From Rhizobium tibeticum (lineage in GTDB: Bacteria; Pseudomonadota; Alphaproteobacteria; Rhizobiales; Rhizobiaceae): a stretch of DNA of 64,000 nt. Numbering within the stretch: the stretch's first letter is position 1; every line of letters begins with the position of its first letter. Below, piece after piece: positions 8,636 through 17,835 of this stretch. The stretch is taken from assembly GCF_900110205.1 (NCBI RefSeq), contig NZ_FOCV01000003.1, positions 248,001 to 312,000 on the forward strand. Reading direction: 5' to 3'. The notes under the pieces were generated by a model. That model saw only the letters and a program-made list of their open reading frames with translations, made no database searches and was not told where the DNA came from. The translations under genes were made by a program, and so were the position numbers.

Positions 8636-9559
8636 ATGCCCATCAAGATCCCCGATACCTTGCCTGCATTTGAAACCCTGGTTCAGGAAGGCGTGCGCGT
8701 GATGACCGAGACGGTGGCTATCCGTCAGGACATCCGACCGCTGCAGATCGGGCTTCTCAACCTCATGCCGAACAAGATCAAGACGGAATTGCAGATGGCC
8801 CGCCTGGTCGGCGCGTCTCCACTGCAGGTGGAGCTTTCGCTCATCCGCGTGGGTAACCACAAAGCAAAGAACACCTCGGAAGACCATCTTCTCGCCTTCT
8901 ACCAGACGTGGGAGGAAGTGAAGCACCGCAAGTTCGATGGCTTCATCACTACCGGCGCGCCGATCGAGACGCTGCCCTACGAGGACGTGAACTATTGGCG
9001 CGAAATGCAGCAGATTTTCGACTGGACGGAAACCAACGTCCATTCGTCGATGAACGTCTGCTGGGGCGCGATGGCCGCGATCTATCATTTCCACGGTGTT
9101 GCGAAGTACGAGCTCAAGGAGAAGGCCTTCGGCGTCTACCGGCACCGGAACCTGAAGCCGTCATCCGTTTACCTGAACGGTTTCTCGGACAATTTCGAAG
9201 TGCCGGTGTCGCGCTGGACCGAAGTCCGTCGCGGCGACATCGAAAAGTTGGAAAGCCTTGAGATCCTGATGGAATCCAACGAAATGGGCGTCTGCCTCGT
9301 GCATGAGCGGAAGGGCAAGAGGCTCTATATGTTCAATCATGTGGAATATGATTCAACGTCGCTTTCCGACGAATATTTCCGCGACGTGAATGCCGGCGTT
9401 CCGATCAAGATGCCGCACAACTACTTCCCGCACAATGATCCGTCGCTGACGCCGCAAAACCGCTGGCGCAGCCACGCGCACCTGTTGTTCGGCAACTGGA
9501 TCAACGAGATCTACCAGACCACGCCGTACGATCTCAACGATATCGGCAAAAGCGACTGA
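8636..9559 (+). CDS. metAA: Homoserine O-acetyltransferase (MetA type)
   Basis: Activates homoserine for methionine synthesis. With ATG at 8636 the numbering matches E. coli MetA exactly: nucleophile Cys142 in MNVCWGAMA, His235 and Glu237 in FNHVEYDS. Residue 111, which sits in GAPIETLPY, is glutamate; in the MetA family Glu111 goes with acetyl-CoA and Gly111 with succinyl-CoA, so this enzyme probably makes O-acetylhomoserine. Length after this start is 307 residues, normal for MetA. An in-frame GTG at 8627 is possible but would shift the numbering. Controlled by the SAM-II riboswitch just upstream. Confidence 0.95.
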   Translation: MPIKIPDTLPAFETLVQEGVRVMTETVAIRQDIRPLQIGLLNLMPNKIKTELQMARLVGASPLQVELSLIRVGNHKAKNTSEDHLLAFYQTWEEVKHRKFDGFITTGAPIETLPYEDVNYWREMQQIFDWTETNVHSSMNVCWGAMAAIYHFHGVAKYELKEKAFGVYRHRNLKPSSVYLNGFSDNFEVPVSRWTEVRRGDIEKLESLEILMESNEMGVCLVHERKGKRLYMFNHVEYDSTSLSDEYFRDVNAGVPIKMPHNYFPHNDPSLTPQNRWRSHAHLLFGNWINEIYQTTPYDLNDIGKSD

Positions 9560-9566
9560 CAGGAGC

Positions 9567-9619
9567 AACGCCAAGCGGCTGGGCGGAGCGCGTCCCCTGC
9601 CTGGCAGCGTTTGTTTTTT
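9567..9619 (+). terminator. Possible metA terminator
   Basis: AACGCCA at 9567 can pair with TGGCAGCGTT at 9602-9612 (one bulged A), followed by TGTTTTTT. The loop is long (about 28 bases), which makes this a weak call. Confidence 0.4.
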
Positions 9620-9693
9620 GCGGCACACCCGTTGCGGTTTGCGGCAAATGGGGGCAGGTTCCCTGCCTCACTCAATAAATCTGGACGGTCGTT

Positions 9694-10716
9694 ATGGCGG
9701 AATTGTTGAAACGGGAAGTTTTTGGGCAAACCAAGTCGGGAGAAACTGTCTATCGGATCGAGATCAAAGGTGGCGGGCTGACAGCCAAGATCATCACCTG
9801 GGGTGCCGTCATTCAGGATCTCCGCCTCGACGACCACGATGCCCCGCTTCTGCTCGGCTTCGACGATTTCGACAGCTACCCTGCTCACTCCTCCTACTTT
9901 GGCGCAACGCCCGGACGCTGCGCAAACCGCATCGGCGGCGGCAAGTTCATGCTGGATGGCAAGAACTATCAACTCGATCTCAACGAGAAGGGCGTGACCC
10001 ATCTTCATGGCGGCAGGGACAACATCGCCAAGCAGAACTGGACAATCGTCGAGCATGATGTCGACCGCGTTGTGCTGAAGATCGTCGATCCGGACGGTCG
10101 CGCCGGCTATCCGGGCAACTGCACCATCCAGGCAACCTACTGGGTGCATGGCAGCGGCGAACTCTCCGTCGTCTACGAATCGACCAGTGATCAGCCGACG
10201 ATCGCCAACGTTTGCCAGCATGCCTATTTCAACCTCGACGGCCGCGACGATGCGCTCGGCCACGACATCATGATCGCAGCCGACGGCTACCTCGTCACCG
10301 ATGAACTGCAGGTCCCGACGGGTGAGATCCGACCGGTCGCCGGAACTGTCTTCGACTTCCGCGAGATGTCGCCGATGAAGCGGTTCGACGGCAGCGAGCA
10401 GGCGCTCTACGATCACAATTTCTGCCTTTCCGATGACCGGACCGCCAAACGGTCCGTCGCGCTTGCCCGCAGCCTAAACTCGGGCGTTTCGCTGGAAGTA
10501 CGCACGACGGAGCCCGGCGTCCAGTTCTATGCCGCCTTCAAGCTCAACGTGCCTGTGCCCGGCCTGGGGGGACGCAAATATGGTCCGTTCGCCGGCTTCT
10601 GCCTGGAAACGCAGATCTGGCCTGATGCAATCAATCACGAGGGATTTCCGAACGCTATTCTGCGCCCGGGCGAAGTCCTGCGTCAGGAAACGGACTACGT
10701 TTTCTCGAAGAGCTGA
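9694..10716 (+). CDS. galM: Aldose 1-epimerase (mutarotase)
   Basis: Cytoplasmic enzyme that interconverts alpha and beta anomers of hexoses; 340 residues, normal for GalM. The catalytic pair is visible: general acid His176 in NVCQHAYFNLDG and general base Glu305 in FCLETQIWPDA. The substrate-shaping segments GRCANRIGGGKF, THLHGG and DHNFCL are also present. It stands between metA and the amino-sugar operon and is closed by a good terminator at 10744, so it is probably transcribed alone. Confidence 0.94.
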   Translation: MAELLKREVFGQTKSGETVYRIEIKGGGLTAKIITWGAVIQDLRLDDHDAPLLLGFDDFDSYPAHSSYFGATPGRCANRIGGGKFMLDGKNYQLDLNEKGVTHLHGGRDNIAKQNWTIVEHDVDRVVLKIVDPDGRAGYPGNCTIQATYWVHGSGELSVVYESTSDQPTIANVCQHAYFNLDGRDDALGHDIMIAADGYLVTDELQVPTGEIRPVAGTVFDFREMSPMKRFDGSEQALYDHNFCLSDDRTAKRSVALARSLNSGVSLEVRTTEPGVQFYAAFKLNVPVPGLGGRKYGPFAGFCLETQIWPDAINHEGFPNAILRPGEVLRQETDYVFSKS

Positions 10717-10743
10717 CGCTCCCATCTTGTGCTCGAATGAACA

Positions 10744-10780
10744 AACCCTCGCAGGCCGGCTGCGAGGGTTTTTCTTTTTG
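10744..10780 (+). terminator. Rho-independent terminator after galM
   Basis: AACCCTCGCA pairs with TGCGAGGGTT across a GGCCGGC loop region, followed by TTTCTTTTT. The stem is 10 bp and uninterrupted. Confidence 0.9.
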
Positions 10781-10802
10781 GAGTGATTTCCCGCTTGCGA
10801 TT

Positions 10803-10842
10803 GGTTCTAAATAGGTTCTATTATTGGAACATGGATAGAACC
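10803..10842. promoter_or_regulatory. Candidate operator cluster for the GntR regulator
   Basis: GGTTCTA occurs twice as a direct repeat (10803-10809 and 10814-10820, 11 bases apart) and once inverted as TAGAACC (10836-10842). The inverted copy lies inside the first codons of the GntR gene. The arrangement suggests autoregulation by a dimeric repressor. Confidence 0.5.
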
Positions 10843-11604
10843 AGTTTGATAGCCGAGCTGAACAGCCGTGGTCTGCGCGACGAGGCGTTGACGGGACCGC
10901 TTTACAAGCGGCTGGCGCAGGCCTTGACTGGCCTGATTCAGGAAGGATTACTGAAGCCTGGAACGGCACTCCCCGGCGAGCGCGATATGGCCGAAGCGCT
11001 GAAGGTCGGACGCGTGACTGTTCGAACCGCCTATCGTGACCTGATGAACGCTGGCACGCTCGAGTCTCGGCACGGGAGCGGCACCTTCGTTTCCAGCAAG
11101 GTCGAACGCATGGAACAATCGCTGTGGCGGCTCTCCTCGTTCTCTGCCGACATGCGCTCGCGCGGGCGCGCCCCTGCCGCAAGGATCTTGTCTCGGACGG
11201 TCAATACGCCATCTCCTGAGGAGGCGTTCCTGCTTGGCCTCGGCCTTGATGAACCCGTCCTTCGCCTCGATCGTCTGCGTCTTGCCGACGGGCTGCCGCT
11301 TGCGATCGAACGCGCTGTCGTGCCGATAAAATTCCTTGGAGAAAATGGTGGTGGAGAAGGATCTCTTTACGAAGCACTCGCGGCAAACGGCCACCGGCCC
11401 GTTCGGGCGCTGCAGAGATTGACGGCGGTCACGCTCGATCCGTCATCGGCCGCGGCGCTGCACGTGAATGCCGGCGCGCCCGCGCTACTGATCGAACGCG
11501 TCTCGCGCCTGGACGACCAACGTGTCGTCGAATACACCCGCTCCCACTATCGTGGCGATGCATATGATTTTGTTGCGGAATTGAGAATTGGAGATGACCT
11601 ATGA
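10831..11604 (+). CDS. GntR/HutC family regulator of amino-sugar catabolism
   Basis: 257 residues. The N-terminal GntR winged helix covers about residues 20-90 (LPGERDMAEALKVGRVTVRTAYRDLMNAG, then HGSGTFV), and the C-terminal UTRA ligand domain ends with QRVVEYTRSHYRGDAYDFV, typical of the HutC/NagR group. ATG at 10831 is chosen because the open frame upstream to 10783 runs through the repeat cluster and has no ribosome site. Its stop overlaps the next gene as ATGA, so it heads the operon with the NagB-II deaminase and nagA. An amino-sugar phosphate such as GlcNAc-6-P or GlcN-6-P is the likely inducer. Confidence 0.88.
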   Translation: MDRTSLIAELNSRGLRDEALTGPLYKRLAQALTGLIQEGLLKPGTALPGERDMAEALKVGRVTVRTAYRDLMNAGTLESRHGSGTFVSSKVERMEQSLWRLSSFSADMRSRGRAPAARILSRTVNTPSPEEAFLLGLGLDEPVLRLDRLRLADGLPLAIERAVVPIKFLGENGGGEGSLYEALAANGHRPVRALQRLTAVTLDPSSAAALHVNAGAPALLIERVSRLDDQRVVEYTRSHYRGDAYDFVAELRIGDDL

Positions 11605-12632
11605 GTGAAAGCCAGTCGCTAATGTTGCAGGAAGCCGGCCAATCGCCGGAGGTCGTCGCAACCTTGCTTCAGAAAGAAAAGTCCGCCTTCGCCGAAATTG
11701 CAAAGCTGTTTGCATCGGGCGCTCCGACCGTGGTGACGACGGCAGCGCGCGGGTCGTCGGACCATGCCGCGACCTTCTTCAAATACCTGTTCGAGATCAC
11801 CTGTGGCGTGCCGGTCGCATCGGTTGGCCCATCGATCGCGTCGGTCTATGGTGCGTCTCTGCATCTGAAGGGGGGCATCCACTTCACGGTGTCGCAATCC
11901 GGCGCAAGCCCCGACATCATTGCCTTGCAGGATGCGGCAAAGCATGGCGGCGCAACGACGATCGCCGTCGTCAACGTCACCGACAGCCCGCTCGCCAAGC
12001 AGGCCGACATCGTTCTCGGCCTGAATGCTGGCCCGGAGAAGAGCGTGGCAGCGACCAAGTCCTTCATCGCCTCGGTCGCCGCGCTTTCCGGTGTCACGGC
12101 TGCCATCAGCGGCAAGCGCGATCTGCATGCCTCCTTGGAAAAACTCCCGGAAGCCCTCCAGGCGACCAGTGGGATCGATACGAAGGCAGCAGAGGACGTT
12201 CTTTTCGAAGCCAGCTCACTTTATACGGCCGGTCGCGGCCCCGCTTTCGCCATTGCGCTCGAGGCAGCATTGAAAGCCAAGGAGACCGCCAGCTTGCACG
12301 CGGAAGCCTTCTCGCTTGCTGAATTGATGCATGGGCCGATGCGTCTTGTTCAGCCGGGCTTCCCGATCGTCGCCTTCACGCCTGATGATCCGGCATTCAG
12401 CAACAACGTCCAAGCGCTTGAGCGGCTGCGGAAGCTCGGCGCAACCACCGTGCCGTTCTCGGGCCAGCCGGTCTCCGGCATCAATTTGCAGGTGCCGACG
12501 ACGGGCAGCGGTCTGCTCGACCCGCTCGTTTCGCTGCTCGTCTACTATCGCCTGATCGAGTCAGTCACACGTCGCAAGGGCTTCGACCCGGACAAGCCGG
12601 CCAATCTGCTCAAGGTCACGGAGACGATGTGA
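11601..12632 (+). CDS. SIS-domain glucosamine-6-phosphate deaminase (NagB-II type)
   Basis: 343 residues with two SIS domains, related to the isomerase half of GlmS but with no glutaminase domain. Sugar-phosphate binding motifs: TAARGSSDHAA, SQSGASPDIIA and, in the second domain, GRGPAFAIALEAALKAKETASLHAEAFSLAELMHGP. The order of genes (GntR regulator, this, nagA) supports a role turning GlcN-6-P into fructose-6-P and ammonia. ATGA overlap with the regulator and TGATG overlap with nagA show translational coupling. A classical hexameric NagB is not seen here; this gene would replace it. AgaS-like activity on galactosamine-6-P is the main alternative. Confidence 0.86.
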   Translation: MSESQSLMLQEAGQSPEVVATLLQKEKSAFAEIAKLFASGAPTVVTTAARGSSDHAATFFKYLFEITCGVPVASVGPSIASVYGASLHLKGGIHFTVSQSGASPDIIALQDAAKHGGATTIAVVNVTDSPLAKQADIVLGLNAGPEKSVAATKSFIASVAALSGVTAAISGKRDLHASLEKLPEALQATSGIDTKAAEDVLFEASSLYTAGRGPAFAIALEAALKAKETASLHAEAFSLAELMHGPMRLVQPGFPIVAFTPDDPAFSNNVQALERLRKLGATTVPFSGQPVSGINLQVPTTGSGLLDPLVSLLVYYRLIESVTRRKGFDPDKPANLLKVTETM

Positions 12633-13783
12633 TGGTTCGCAAGATCTTCTCCGGCGCCAGGATCTTCGACGGCCAACGCTTCCACGACGATAAGGCGCTC
12701 ATTGTGTCGGACGGGCGCGTTGAGGCCATTGCGACGGCAAGCGAACTGCCCGACGGCGAGCACACGCGGTTCGAAGGCGGGATTCTTTCAGCAGGCTTCA
12801 TCGATGCGCAGGTAAATGGGGGTGGCGGGCGAATGCTCAACGACGAGCCCTCTGCAGCCTCCATGTACATGATTGCCGACGGTCATCGGCCCTATGGCAC
12901 GACTGCGCTGCTGCCGACGCTGATCACCGATACGGCGGACGCGACGGCGGCGGCGATCGAGGCGGCCAAGGAAGCCGTCAAGACGAATCGCGGCGTGTCG
13001 GGTCTCCATCTTGAAGGCCCACATCTGGCGCCGGCGCGCAAGGGGGCACATCTTGCCGAACTCATGCGCCCCGTTGAAGACAAGGACGTGACCGCCTTCA
13101 TTGCGGCCAAGGAAGCGATCGGTACCCTGCTGGTAACGATGGCGGCCGAGCAAGTAACCTCACAACAGGTACGCGAACTCAGCGAAGCCGGCGTCACCGT
13201 CAGCATTGGCCATTCCGATTGTTCCAGCGAGGCGGCGGAGGCTCGCTTCGACGCCGGTGCGCGAGGTGTCACCCATCTTTTCAATGCCATGAGCCAACTC
13301 GGCCACCGGGCGCCCGGCCTCGTCGGTGCCGCCATCGATCATCCTTCGGTCTGGTGCGGCATCATTGCCGATGGCCATCATGTTGATCCAAAGGCGCTTC
13401 GAACCGCTCTTCGCGCCAAACGGGGTGAAGGCAGGCTCTTTTTCGTCACCGACGCGATGTCGCTGGTTGGATCGGAGCAAGACTCCTTCACGCTGAATGG
13501 CCGCACCGTCCGACGCGAGAGAGGTGGCTTCTGCTCGAAGCTGGTTCTGTCCGACGGCACGCTTGCCGGCTCCGACGTGGATATGGCGTCGACCATCCGC
13601 TATGGCGTTACCTATCTGGAACTTCCGCTCGCAGAGGCCCTTCGCATGGCGACGCTCTACCCGGCGCGCTTCCTGCGGCTGGAAGACCACGGCCACCTTT
13701 CGCCGGGTGCCCGAGCCGATCTGGTGCATCTGACCGATGCTCTCGAGGTCACTCGGACCTTCATCAGCGGCGAAGCGGCCTAG
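12632..13783 (+). CDS. nagA: N-acetylglucosamine-6-phosphate deacetylase
   Basis: Removes acetate from GlcNAc-6-P ahead of the deaminase. The amidohydrolase barrel shows [15 protein letters not shown] (metal ligand Glu), [36 protein letters not shown] and [10 protein letters not shown]. The product has 383 residues, normal size. The ATG at 12632 shares its A with the TGA of the gene before; a GTG three bases earlier is in frame but has nothing to recommend it. Second enzyme in a GlcNAc catabolic operon in which no kinase or PTS gene is seen, so phosphorylation must come from elsewhere. Confidence 0.94.
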   Translation: MVRKIFSGARIFDGQRFHDDKALIVSDGRVEAIATASELPDGEHTRFEGGILSAGFIDAQVNGGGGRMLNDEPSAASMYMIADGHRPYGTTALLPTLITDTADATAAAIEAAKEAVKTNRGVSGLHLEGPHLAPARKGAHLAELMRPVEDKDVTAFIAAKEAIGTLLVTMAAEQVTSQQVRELSEAGVTVSIGHSDCSSEAAEARFDAGARGVTHLFNAMSQLGHRAPGLVGAAIDHPSVWCGIIADGHHVDPKALRTALRAKRGEGRLFFVTDAMSLVGSEQDSFTLNGRTVRRERGGFCSKLVLSDGTLAGSDVDMASTIRYGVTYLELPLAEALRMATLYPARFLRLEDHGHLSPGARADLVHLTDALEVTRTFISGEAA

Positions 13784-13797
13784 AAATCGAGGACGTG

Positions 13798-14526
13798 ATG
13801 ACAGCGATCACCGATGCTTACTTCTCCAATCTGATTGGCCGACTCGAGACTTTGAAGATTGAGCTCGCCGAGCCCATGGCTTTGGCGGCCAATGCGATCC
13901 TAGAAGCCGCACGCAATGACAAGCGGGTCTATGTGTTCGGCACCGGACACTCGCACATGCTGGCCGAAGAGGTGCACTATCGGGCGGGTGGCCTCGCTTT
14001 CACCGTTCCGATTCTCGTTGGCTCCGCGATGCTGCACGAGGGCGCGGTGATCAGCTCCGTCTATGAGCGGACAGAAGGATTGGTGCGGCCGGTGCTGGAA
14101 CGTTACGGCATGCAGCCGGGCGATGTCATCATCATCGCGTCGAACTCCGGCGTGAATGCAGCGCCGATCGAAGCCGCCGATTATGGCCGCGAGATCGGCG
14201 CCAAGGTGATCGCGATCACGTCGGTCTCCTATTCAAGTGCGGTCGCGAACGGCCGACGCCGCCTTGCTGACATCGCCGATGTCGTGTTGGACAACGGTCT
14301 TCCTCCCGGCGATGCAGTGATTGCGCTTCCAGGCACGGAGCTAAAAGTCGGCCCGGTTTCGACCGCTATCGGCGCGACGGTCCTCAACGCGATCTTCGCT
14401 GACGTCGCTTGGGAGCTGTCGAAAGGCGGCGACGCACCGATTTATCTCAGTGCCAATATGCCTGGTGCTGCAGCGGTGAATCAGCGACTGGTGACGAAAT
14501 ATCGACCGCGCAATCCTCATCTCTAA
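13798..14526 (+). CDS. SIS-domain sugar isomerase/etherase-like protein (UPF0309)
   Basis: 242 residues with a single SIS domain: [22 protein letters not shown] at the first phosphate loop (see residues about 40-60) and [22 protein letters not shown] at the second. ATG at 13798 is preferred over the in-frame GTG at 13795, with GAGGA upstream. It is 14 bases downstream of nagA in the same operon, so it probably acts on an amino-sugar phosphate, for example as a MurNAc-6-P etherase-like or isomerase activity, but the family has no agreed reaction. The function is inferred from context only. Confidence 0.78.
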   Translation: MTAITDAYFSNLIGRLETLKIELAEPMALAANAILEAARNDKRVYVFGTGHSHMLAEEVHYRAGGLAFTVPILVGSAMLHEGAVISSVYERTEGLVRPVLERYGMQPGDVIIIASNSGVNAAPIEAADYGREIGAKVIAITSVSYSSAVANGRRRLADIADVVLDNGLPPGDAVIALPGTELKVGPVSTAIGATVLNAIFADVAWELSKGGDAPIYLSANMPGAAAVNQRLVTKYRPRNPHL

Positions 14527-14663
14527 GAGCGATCGATTGTCAACGCCACGCTGACAGTCGGTTGCCAAAGTTCAATCTACCAGGCCGTGAGGGCGAGGCG
14601 CATATTTCTTTCAAGAACAGCGGCGGAGGCTAAGCCCCGCCGGACTTTGAAAGGAATGGTCGC

Positions 14664-14810
14664 ATGGCCCAGATCATCTTGAATTCAGCGGTTGCCATCC
14701 TCATTGCGGCCGCCTTCGTAACCACAGCCACCGCCGCTCTTCGCGGCGAAGGCCGTGCAATGCAGAAGGTGCCGGTCAGGGTTAAACCAACGCGCCATCC
14801 AAAGGGCTGA
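14664..14810 (+). CDS. Small single-pass membrane peptide, unknown function
   Basis: A 48-codon frame with ATG at 14664, AAAGGA 8 bases upstream, and a hydrophobic stretch SAVAILIAAAFVTTATAAL at residues 8-26, then a basic tail (KVPVRVKPTRHPKG). The composition is that of a small membrane or secreted peptide rather than noise. A second small frame of similar design follows at 14900. No homology can be stated. Confidence 0.45.
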   Translation: MAQIILNSAVAILIAAAFVTTATAALRGEGRAMQKVPVRVKPTRHPKG

Positions 14811-14899
14811 AAGACAGCCAAGTAATTCCTCAAATCGGCCCCAATATCGACACCGGGTTGAACGACCAATGCGTCGTGGGGCATTTGGAGTGCAGGGCA

Positions 14900-15052
14900 A
14901 TGACGAAAATTATTGGTGCGGCCGCAGTGTTGACAATCGCCATGGCGACCTATGCGGCATACTTGAATCCATACGATACGCGCAGCCAGCAAGGCCGCTA
15001 TTCGCAGCAGATCGAGAGCCACGATAACGGCCTTACGGCGTCCATCCGCTAA
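14900..15052 (+). CDS. Small secreted or membrane-anchored peptide, unknown function
   Basis: A 50-residue product starting at ATG 14900: MTKIIGAAAVLTIAMATYAAYL is an N-terminal hydrophobic segment, followed by a polar tail with NPYDTRSQQGRYSQQ. GGAG lies 12 bases upstream. An upstream in-frame ATG at 14858 would put 14 polar residues before the hydrophobic segment and seems less likely. Its TAA overlaps the TAG of phbB on the other strand in the bases CTAA at 15049-15052. Confidence 0.5.
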   Translation: MTKIIGAAAVLTIAMATYAAYLNPYDTRSQQGRYSQQIESHDNGLTASIR

Positions 15053-15774
15053 ACGAACAACTGACCGCCATTGGCGCTTAGCGTCGATCCGGTGATGAAA
15101 CCTGCGTCGTCAGAAACCAGGAAGACGACACAGCGCGCCACCTCTTCCGGTTCGCCGAGACGGCCAACCGGAATCTGCGGAATGATCCGCTCGTTCAGCA
15201 CTTTCTCCGGCACTGCAAGAACCATTTCCGTACCGATATAGCCTGGGCAGATCGCGTTCACGGTGATGTTCTTGGCAGCCCCTTCCTGCGCAAGCGCCTT
15301 GGTGAAGCCGAGGTCTCCGGCCTTCGCAGCCGAATAGTTCACCTGTCCCATCTGACCCTTTTGGCCGTTGATCGAGGAAATGTTGACGATCCGCCCGTAG
15401 CTTCGGTCGCGCATGCCCCCCCAGACCTGGTGTGTCATGTTGAAGAGACCGGTGAGGTTGGTGTTGACGACCTCATGCCACTGCTGCGGTGTCATCTTGT
15501 GGAACATTGCGTCCCGGGTGATGCCGGCGTTGTTGACAAGGACATCGATCACACCGAGTTCGGCCTCGACCTTCGCGATGCCTTCGCCGCATGACGTGTA
15601 GTCGGAAACATCCCATTTGAAGACCGGAATGCCTGTGGCGCCGTGAAAGGCGTTCGCCTTTTCGTCGTTGCCAGCGTAGTTGGCGGCAACCGTATAGCCG
15701 GCATTCTTCAGCGCGAGAGAAATCGCGGCGCCAATGCCGCGGGTACCACCAGTGACAACAGCCACCCTGCTCAT
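15049..15774 (-). CDS. phbB: Acetoacetyl-CoA reductase (NADPH)
   Basis: Second step of polyhydroxybutyrate synthesis: reduces acetoacetyl-CoA to (R)-3-hydroxybutyryl-CoA. A 241-residue short-chain dehydrogenase with the Rossmann motif VTGGTRGIGAA, NNAGITRDAMFHKM, the catalytic Ser in NISSINGQKGQ and Tyr/Lys in NYSAAKAG. PHB-specific features (FNMTHQVWGGM, CPGYIGTEMV) support the specific name over a generic FabG. GGGAG precedes the ATG. It follows phbA with 68 bases between, in which a hairpin lies. Confidence 0.95.
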   Translation of the reverse strand: MSRVAVVTGGTRGIGAAISLALKNAGYTVAANYAGNDEKANAFHGATGIPVFKWDVSDYTSCGEGIAKVEAELGVIDVLVNNAGITRDAMFHKMTPQQWHEVVNTNLTGLFNMTHQVWGGMRDRSYGRIVNISSINGQKGQMGQVNYSAAKAGDLGFTKALAQEGAAKNITVNAICPGYIGTEMVLAVPEKVLNERIIPQIPVGRLGEPEEVARCVVFLVSDDAGFITGSTLSANGGQLFV

Positions 15775-15795
15775 GTTCCGCTCCCTTATTTGAGG

Positions 15796-15815
15796 GCCCC
15801 GCTATGCTGCGGGGC
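15796..15815 (-). other. Hairpin between phbA and phbB
   Basis: GCCCCGC (15796-15802) pairs with GCGGGGC (15809-15815) around a 6-base loop. There is no run of T after it in the direction of transcription, so it may be a 3'-end-stabilising or attenuating structure in the phbAB mRNA rather than a full terminator. Confidence 0.5.
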
Positions 15816-15842
15816 TCAGGTTCTAGTTGGACTGCCTGCTAT

Positions 15843-17024
15843 TCAAAGAGCTTCGAAACACATTGCGACGCCCATGCCGCCACCGATGCAGAGCGTCGCC
15901 AATCCCTTCTTCGCGCCACGGCGCTTCATCTCGAAAAGGAGCGTATTGAGCACCCGCGCGCCGGAAGCGCCGATTGGATGGCCGATCGCGATCGCACCAC
16001 CGTTGACGTTGACAATCGAAGGATCCCAGCCGAGGTCCTTGTTGACGGCACAGGCCTGCGCGGCGAAGGCTTCGTTCGCTTCGACGAGATCGAGATCGCC
16101 GACCGACCAGCCCGCCTTCTCCAGCGCTTTGCGCGACGCCGGAATTGGGCCGGTTCCCATGACCTGCGGATCTACGCCTGCTGTCGCCCAGGAGACAATG
16201 CGGACGAGCGGCTGGATGCCCCGACGAGAGGCTTCGGCCTCGGTCATCAGCACGGCTGCGGCGGCGCCATCGTTCAGGCCGGAGGCATTCGCTGCAGTCA
16301 CCGTGCCGTCCTTGTCGAAAGCCGGGCGCAGTTTGGCCATCGAGTCTAACGTCGCGCCGTAACGGATATACTCGTCGGCATCAACCGTCACGTCGCCTTT
16401 TCGTGTCTGGATGACGAAGGGGATGATTTCATCGCTGAATCGGCCCGCCTTTTGCGCGGCTTCCGCCTTATTCTGCGACGCGACGGCAAATCGGTCCTGC
16501 TCCTCGCGGGAGAGCTGCCACTGGCGCGCAATGTTCTCGGCGGTGATGCCCATGTGATAGCCATAGAAGGCATCTGTCAGGCCGTCCTTGATCATGGTGT
16601 CGACCATCTTCATGTCGCCCATTTTCACGCCGCCTCGCAAATGCGCCGCATGCGGCGCCATCGACATCGACTCTTGGCCGCCCGCGACGATGATCTTTGC
16701 ATCGCCGAGCGCGATCTGCTGCATGCCGAGCGCGACGGCGCGAAGACCCGAGCCACAGAGCTGGTTGACGCCCCATGCGGTCGCTTCCTTGGGAACGCCG
16801 GCCTTCATGGCCGCCTGGCGGGCGGGATTCTGGCCTTCGCCAGCCGGAAGAACCTGACCGAGAATGACTTCATCGACTTCGCCGGCCTCGACACCTGCAC
16901 GCTCCAGCGCGCCCTTGACCGCAGCCGCACCCAGTTCATGGGCGGCAACGGTGGCGAAGGCGCCATTGAATGAGCCAACGGCAGTGCGACCTGCACTAGC
17001 GATGACGATGGATGAACTCGACAT
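15843..17024 (-). CDS. phbA: Acetyl-CoA acetyltransferase (beta-ketothiolase)
   Basis: Condenses two acetyl-CoA into acetoacetyl-CoA, first step to polyhydroxybutyrate; it can also run in the degradative direction. 393 residues. Catalytic Cys in [14 protein letters not shown], the His in [17 protein letters not shown], and the second Cys in [14 protein letters not shown] are all present. Strong Shine-Dalgarno GAGGAGA before ATG at 17024. Head of the phbAB unit, divergent from phaR. Confidence 0.96.
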   Translation of the reverse strand: MSSSSIVIASAGRTAVGSFNGAFATVAAHELGAAAVKGALERAGVEAGEVDEVILGQVLPAGEGQNPARQAAMKAGVPKEATAWGVNQLCGSGLRAVALGMQQIALGDAKIIVAGGQESMSMAPHAAHLRGGVKMGDMKMVDTMIKDGLTDAFYGYHMGITAENIARQWQLSREEQDRFAVASQNKAEAAQKAGRFSDEIIPFVIQTRKGDVTVDADEYIRYGATLDSMAKLRPAFDKDGTVTAANASGLNDGAAAAVLMTEAEASRRGIQPLVRIVSWATAGVDPQVMGTGPIPASRKALEKAGWSVGDLDLVEANEAFAAQACAVNKDLGWDPSIVNVNGGAIAIGHPIGASGARVLNTLLFEMKRRGAKKGLATLCIGGGMGVAMCFEAL

Positions 17025-17259
17025 GACGATCTCCTCGTTAACTCCACCAGATATAGCGAAACTGACAAAGCTTCATCGCCAAGTCAAACGACAAGACTCT
17101 ACCATTGAATTTTAGGGATTGCTTACGCTGAGGCAAATTATCTCTGACTTAAAAGGGGTTGCCGCATCGCACAAAGAGATTGTCACTGGGCTTCGTTTGC
17201 GTCTACATTCCTCGGTGGAGGAATTTCCATAACAATCAGACGGGCTTCGGGAGACTGAT

Positions 17260-17832
17260 ATGGCGAAGAATGACGGGCAGATCGTAATCAAGAAATACGC
17301 CAATCGCCGCCTCTATAACACAGGCACCAGCACTTACGTGACGTTGGAAGACCTGGCGGAGATGGTGAAGAAGGGTGAGGATTTTACAGTCCAGGATGCA
17401 AAGAGCGGCGACGACATTACCCACTCGGTACTGACGCAAATCATTTTCGAACAGGAATCCAAGACGGGCAACACGCTCCTGCCGATCTCGTTCCTCCGCC
17501 AGCTGATTACCTACTACGGCGACCAGATGCAGATGGTCGTTCCGAGCTTCCTGGAACATTCCATGCGCGCCTTTACCGAACAGCAGTCGCAGATGCGCGA
17601 GCAGGTCACACGCGCTTTCGGCGAAACGCCTATCGGCAAGAACCTGCAACTGCCGATGCAGATGGTCGAAGACCAGGTCCGTCGCAATACCGAGATGTTC
17701 CAGCAAGCGATGCAGATGTTCTCGCCGTTCATGACACCGCCGGCTAAGGAGAGCCGCAAGGCGGAGGCAAAAGACATCGACGAGCTGAAGGAACAGCTGC
17801 GCGCGCTTCAGAACAAACTCGACAATCTATGA
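17260..17832 (+). CDS. phaR: PHB synthesis repressor / granule regulator PhaR (AniA)
   Basis: 190 residues. N-terminal PHB/PHA accumulation DNA-binding domain: IKKYANRRLYNTGTSTYVTLEDLAEMV, followed by the second PhaR module with TNTLLPISFLRQLITYYGDQMQ-type helices (residues about 65-110), then a Q/M-rich helical region and a coiled coil at the C-terminus. PhaR binds both DNA and nascent PHB granules, and so links carbon storage with gene expression; in S. meliloti it is called AniA. Divergent from phbA; the shared intergenic DNA contains TTGC and GCAA half-sites (17119-17136) that could be targets. CGGGAG precedes the ATG. Confidence 0.94.
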   Translation: MAKNDGQIVIKKYANRRLYNTGTSTYVTLEDLAEMVKKGEDFTVQDAKSGDDITHSVLTQIIFEQESKTGNTLLPISFLRQLITYYGDQMQMVVPSFLEHSMRAFTEQQSQMREQVTRAFGETPIGKNLQLPMQMVEDQVRRNTEMFQQAMQMFSPFMTPPAKESRKAEAKDIDELKEQLRALQNKLDNL

Positions 17833-17835
17833 GCT

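Noticed and set aside
17119..17136. TTGC...GCAA half-sites in the phbA-phaR gap as a PhaR operator
   Set aside because: Half-site spacing differs from known PhaR sites; mentioned only as a possibility in the phaR entry.
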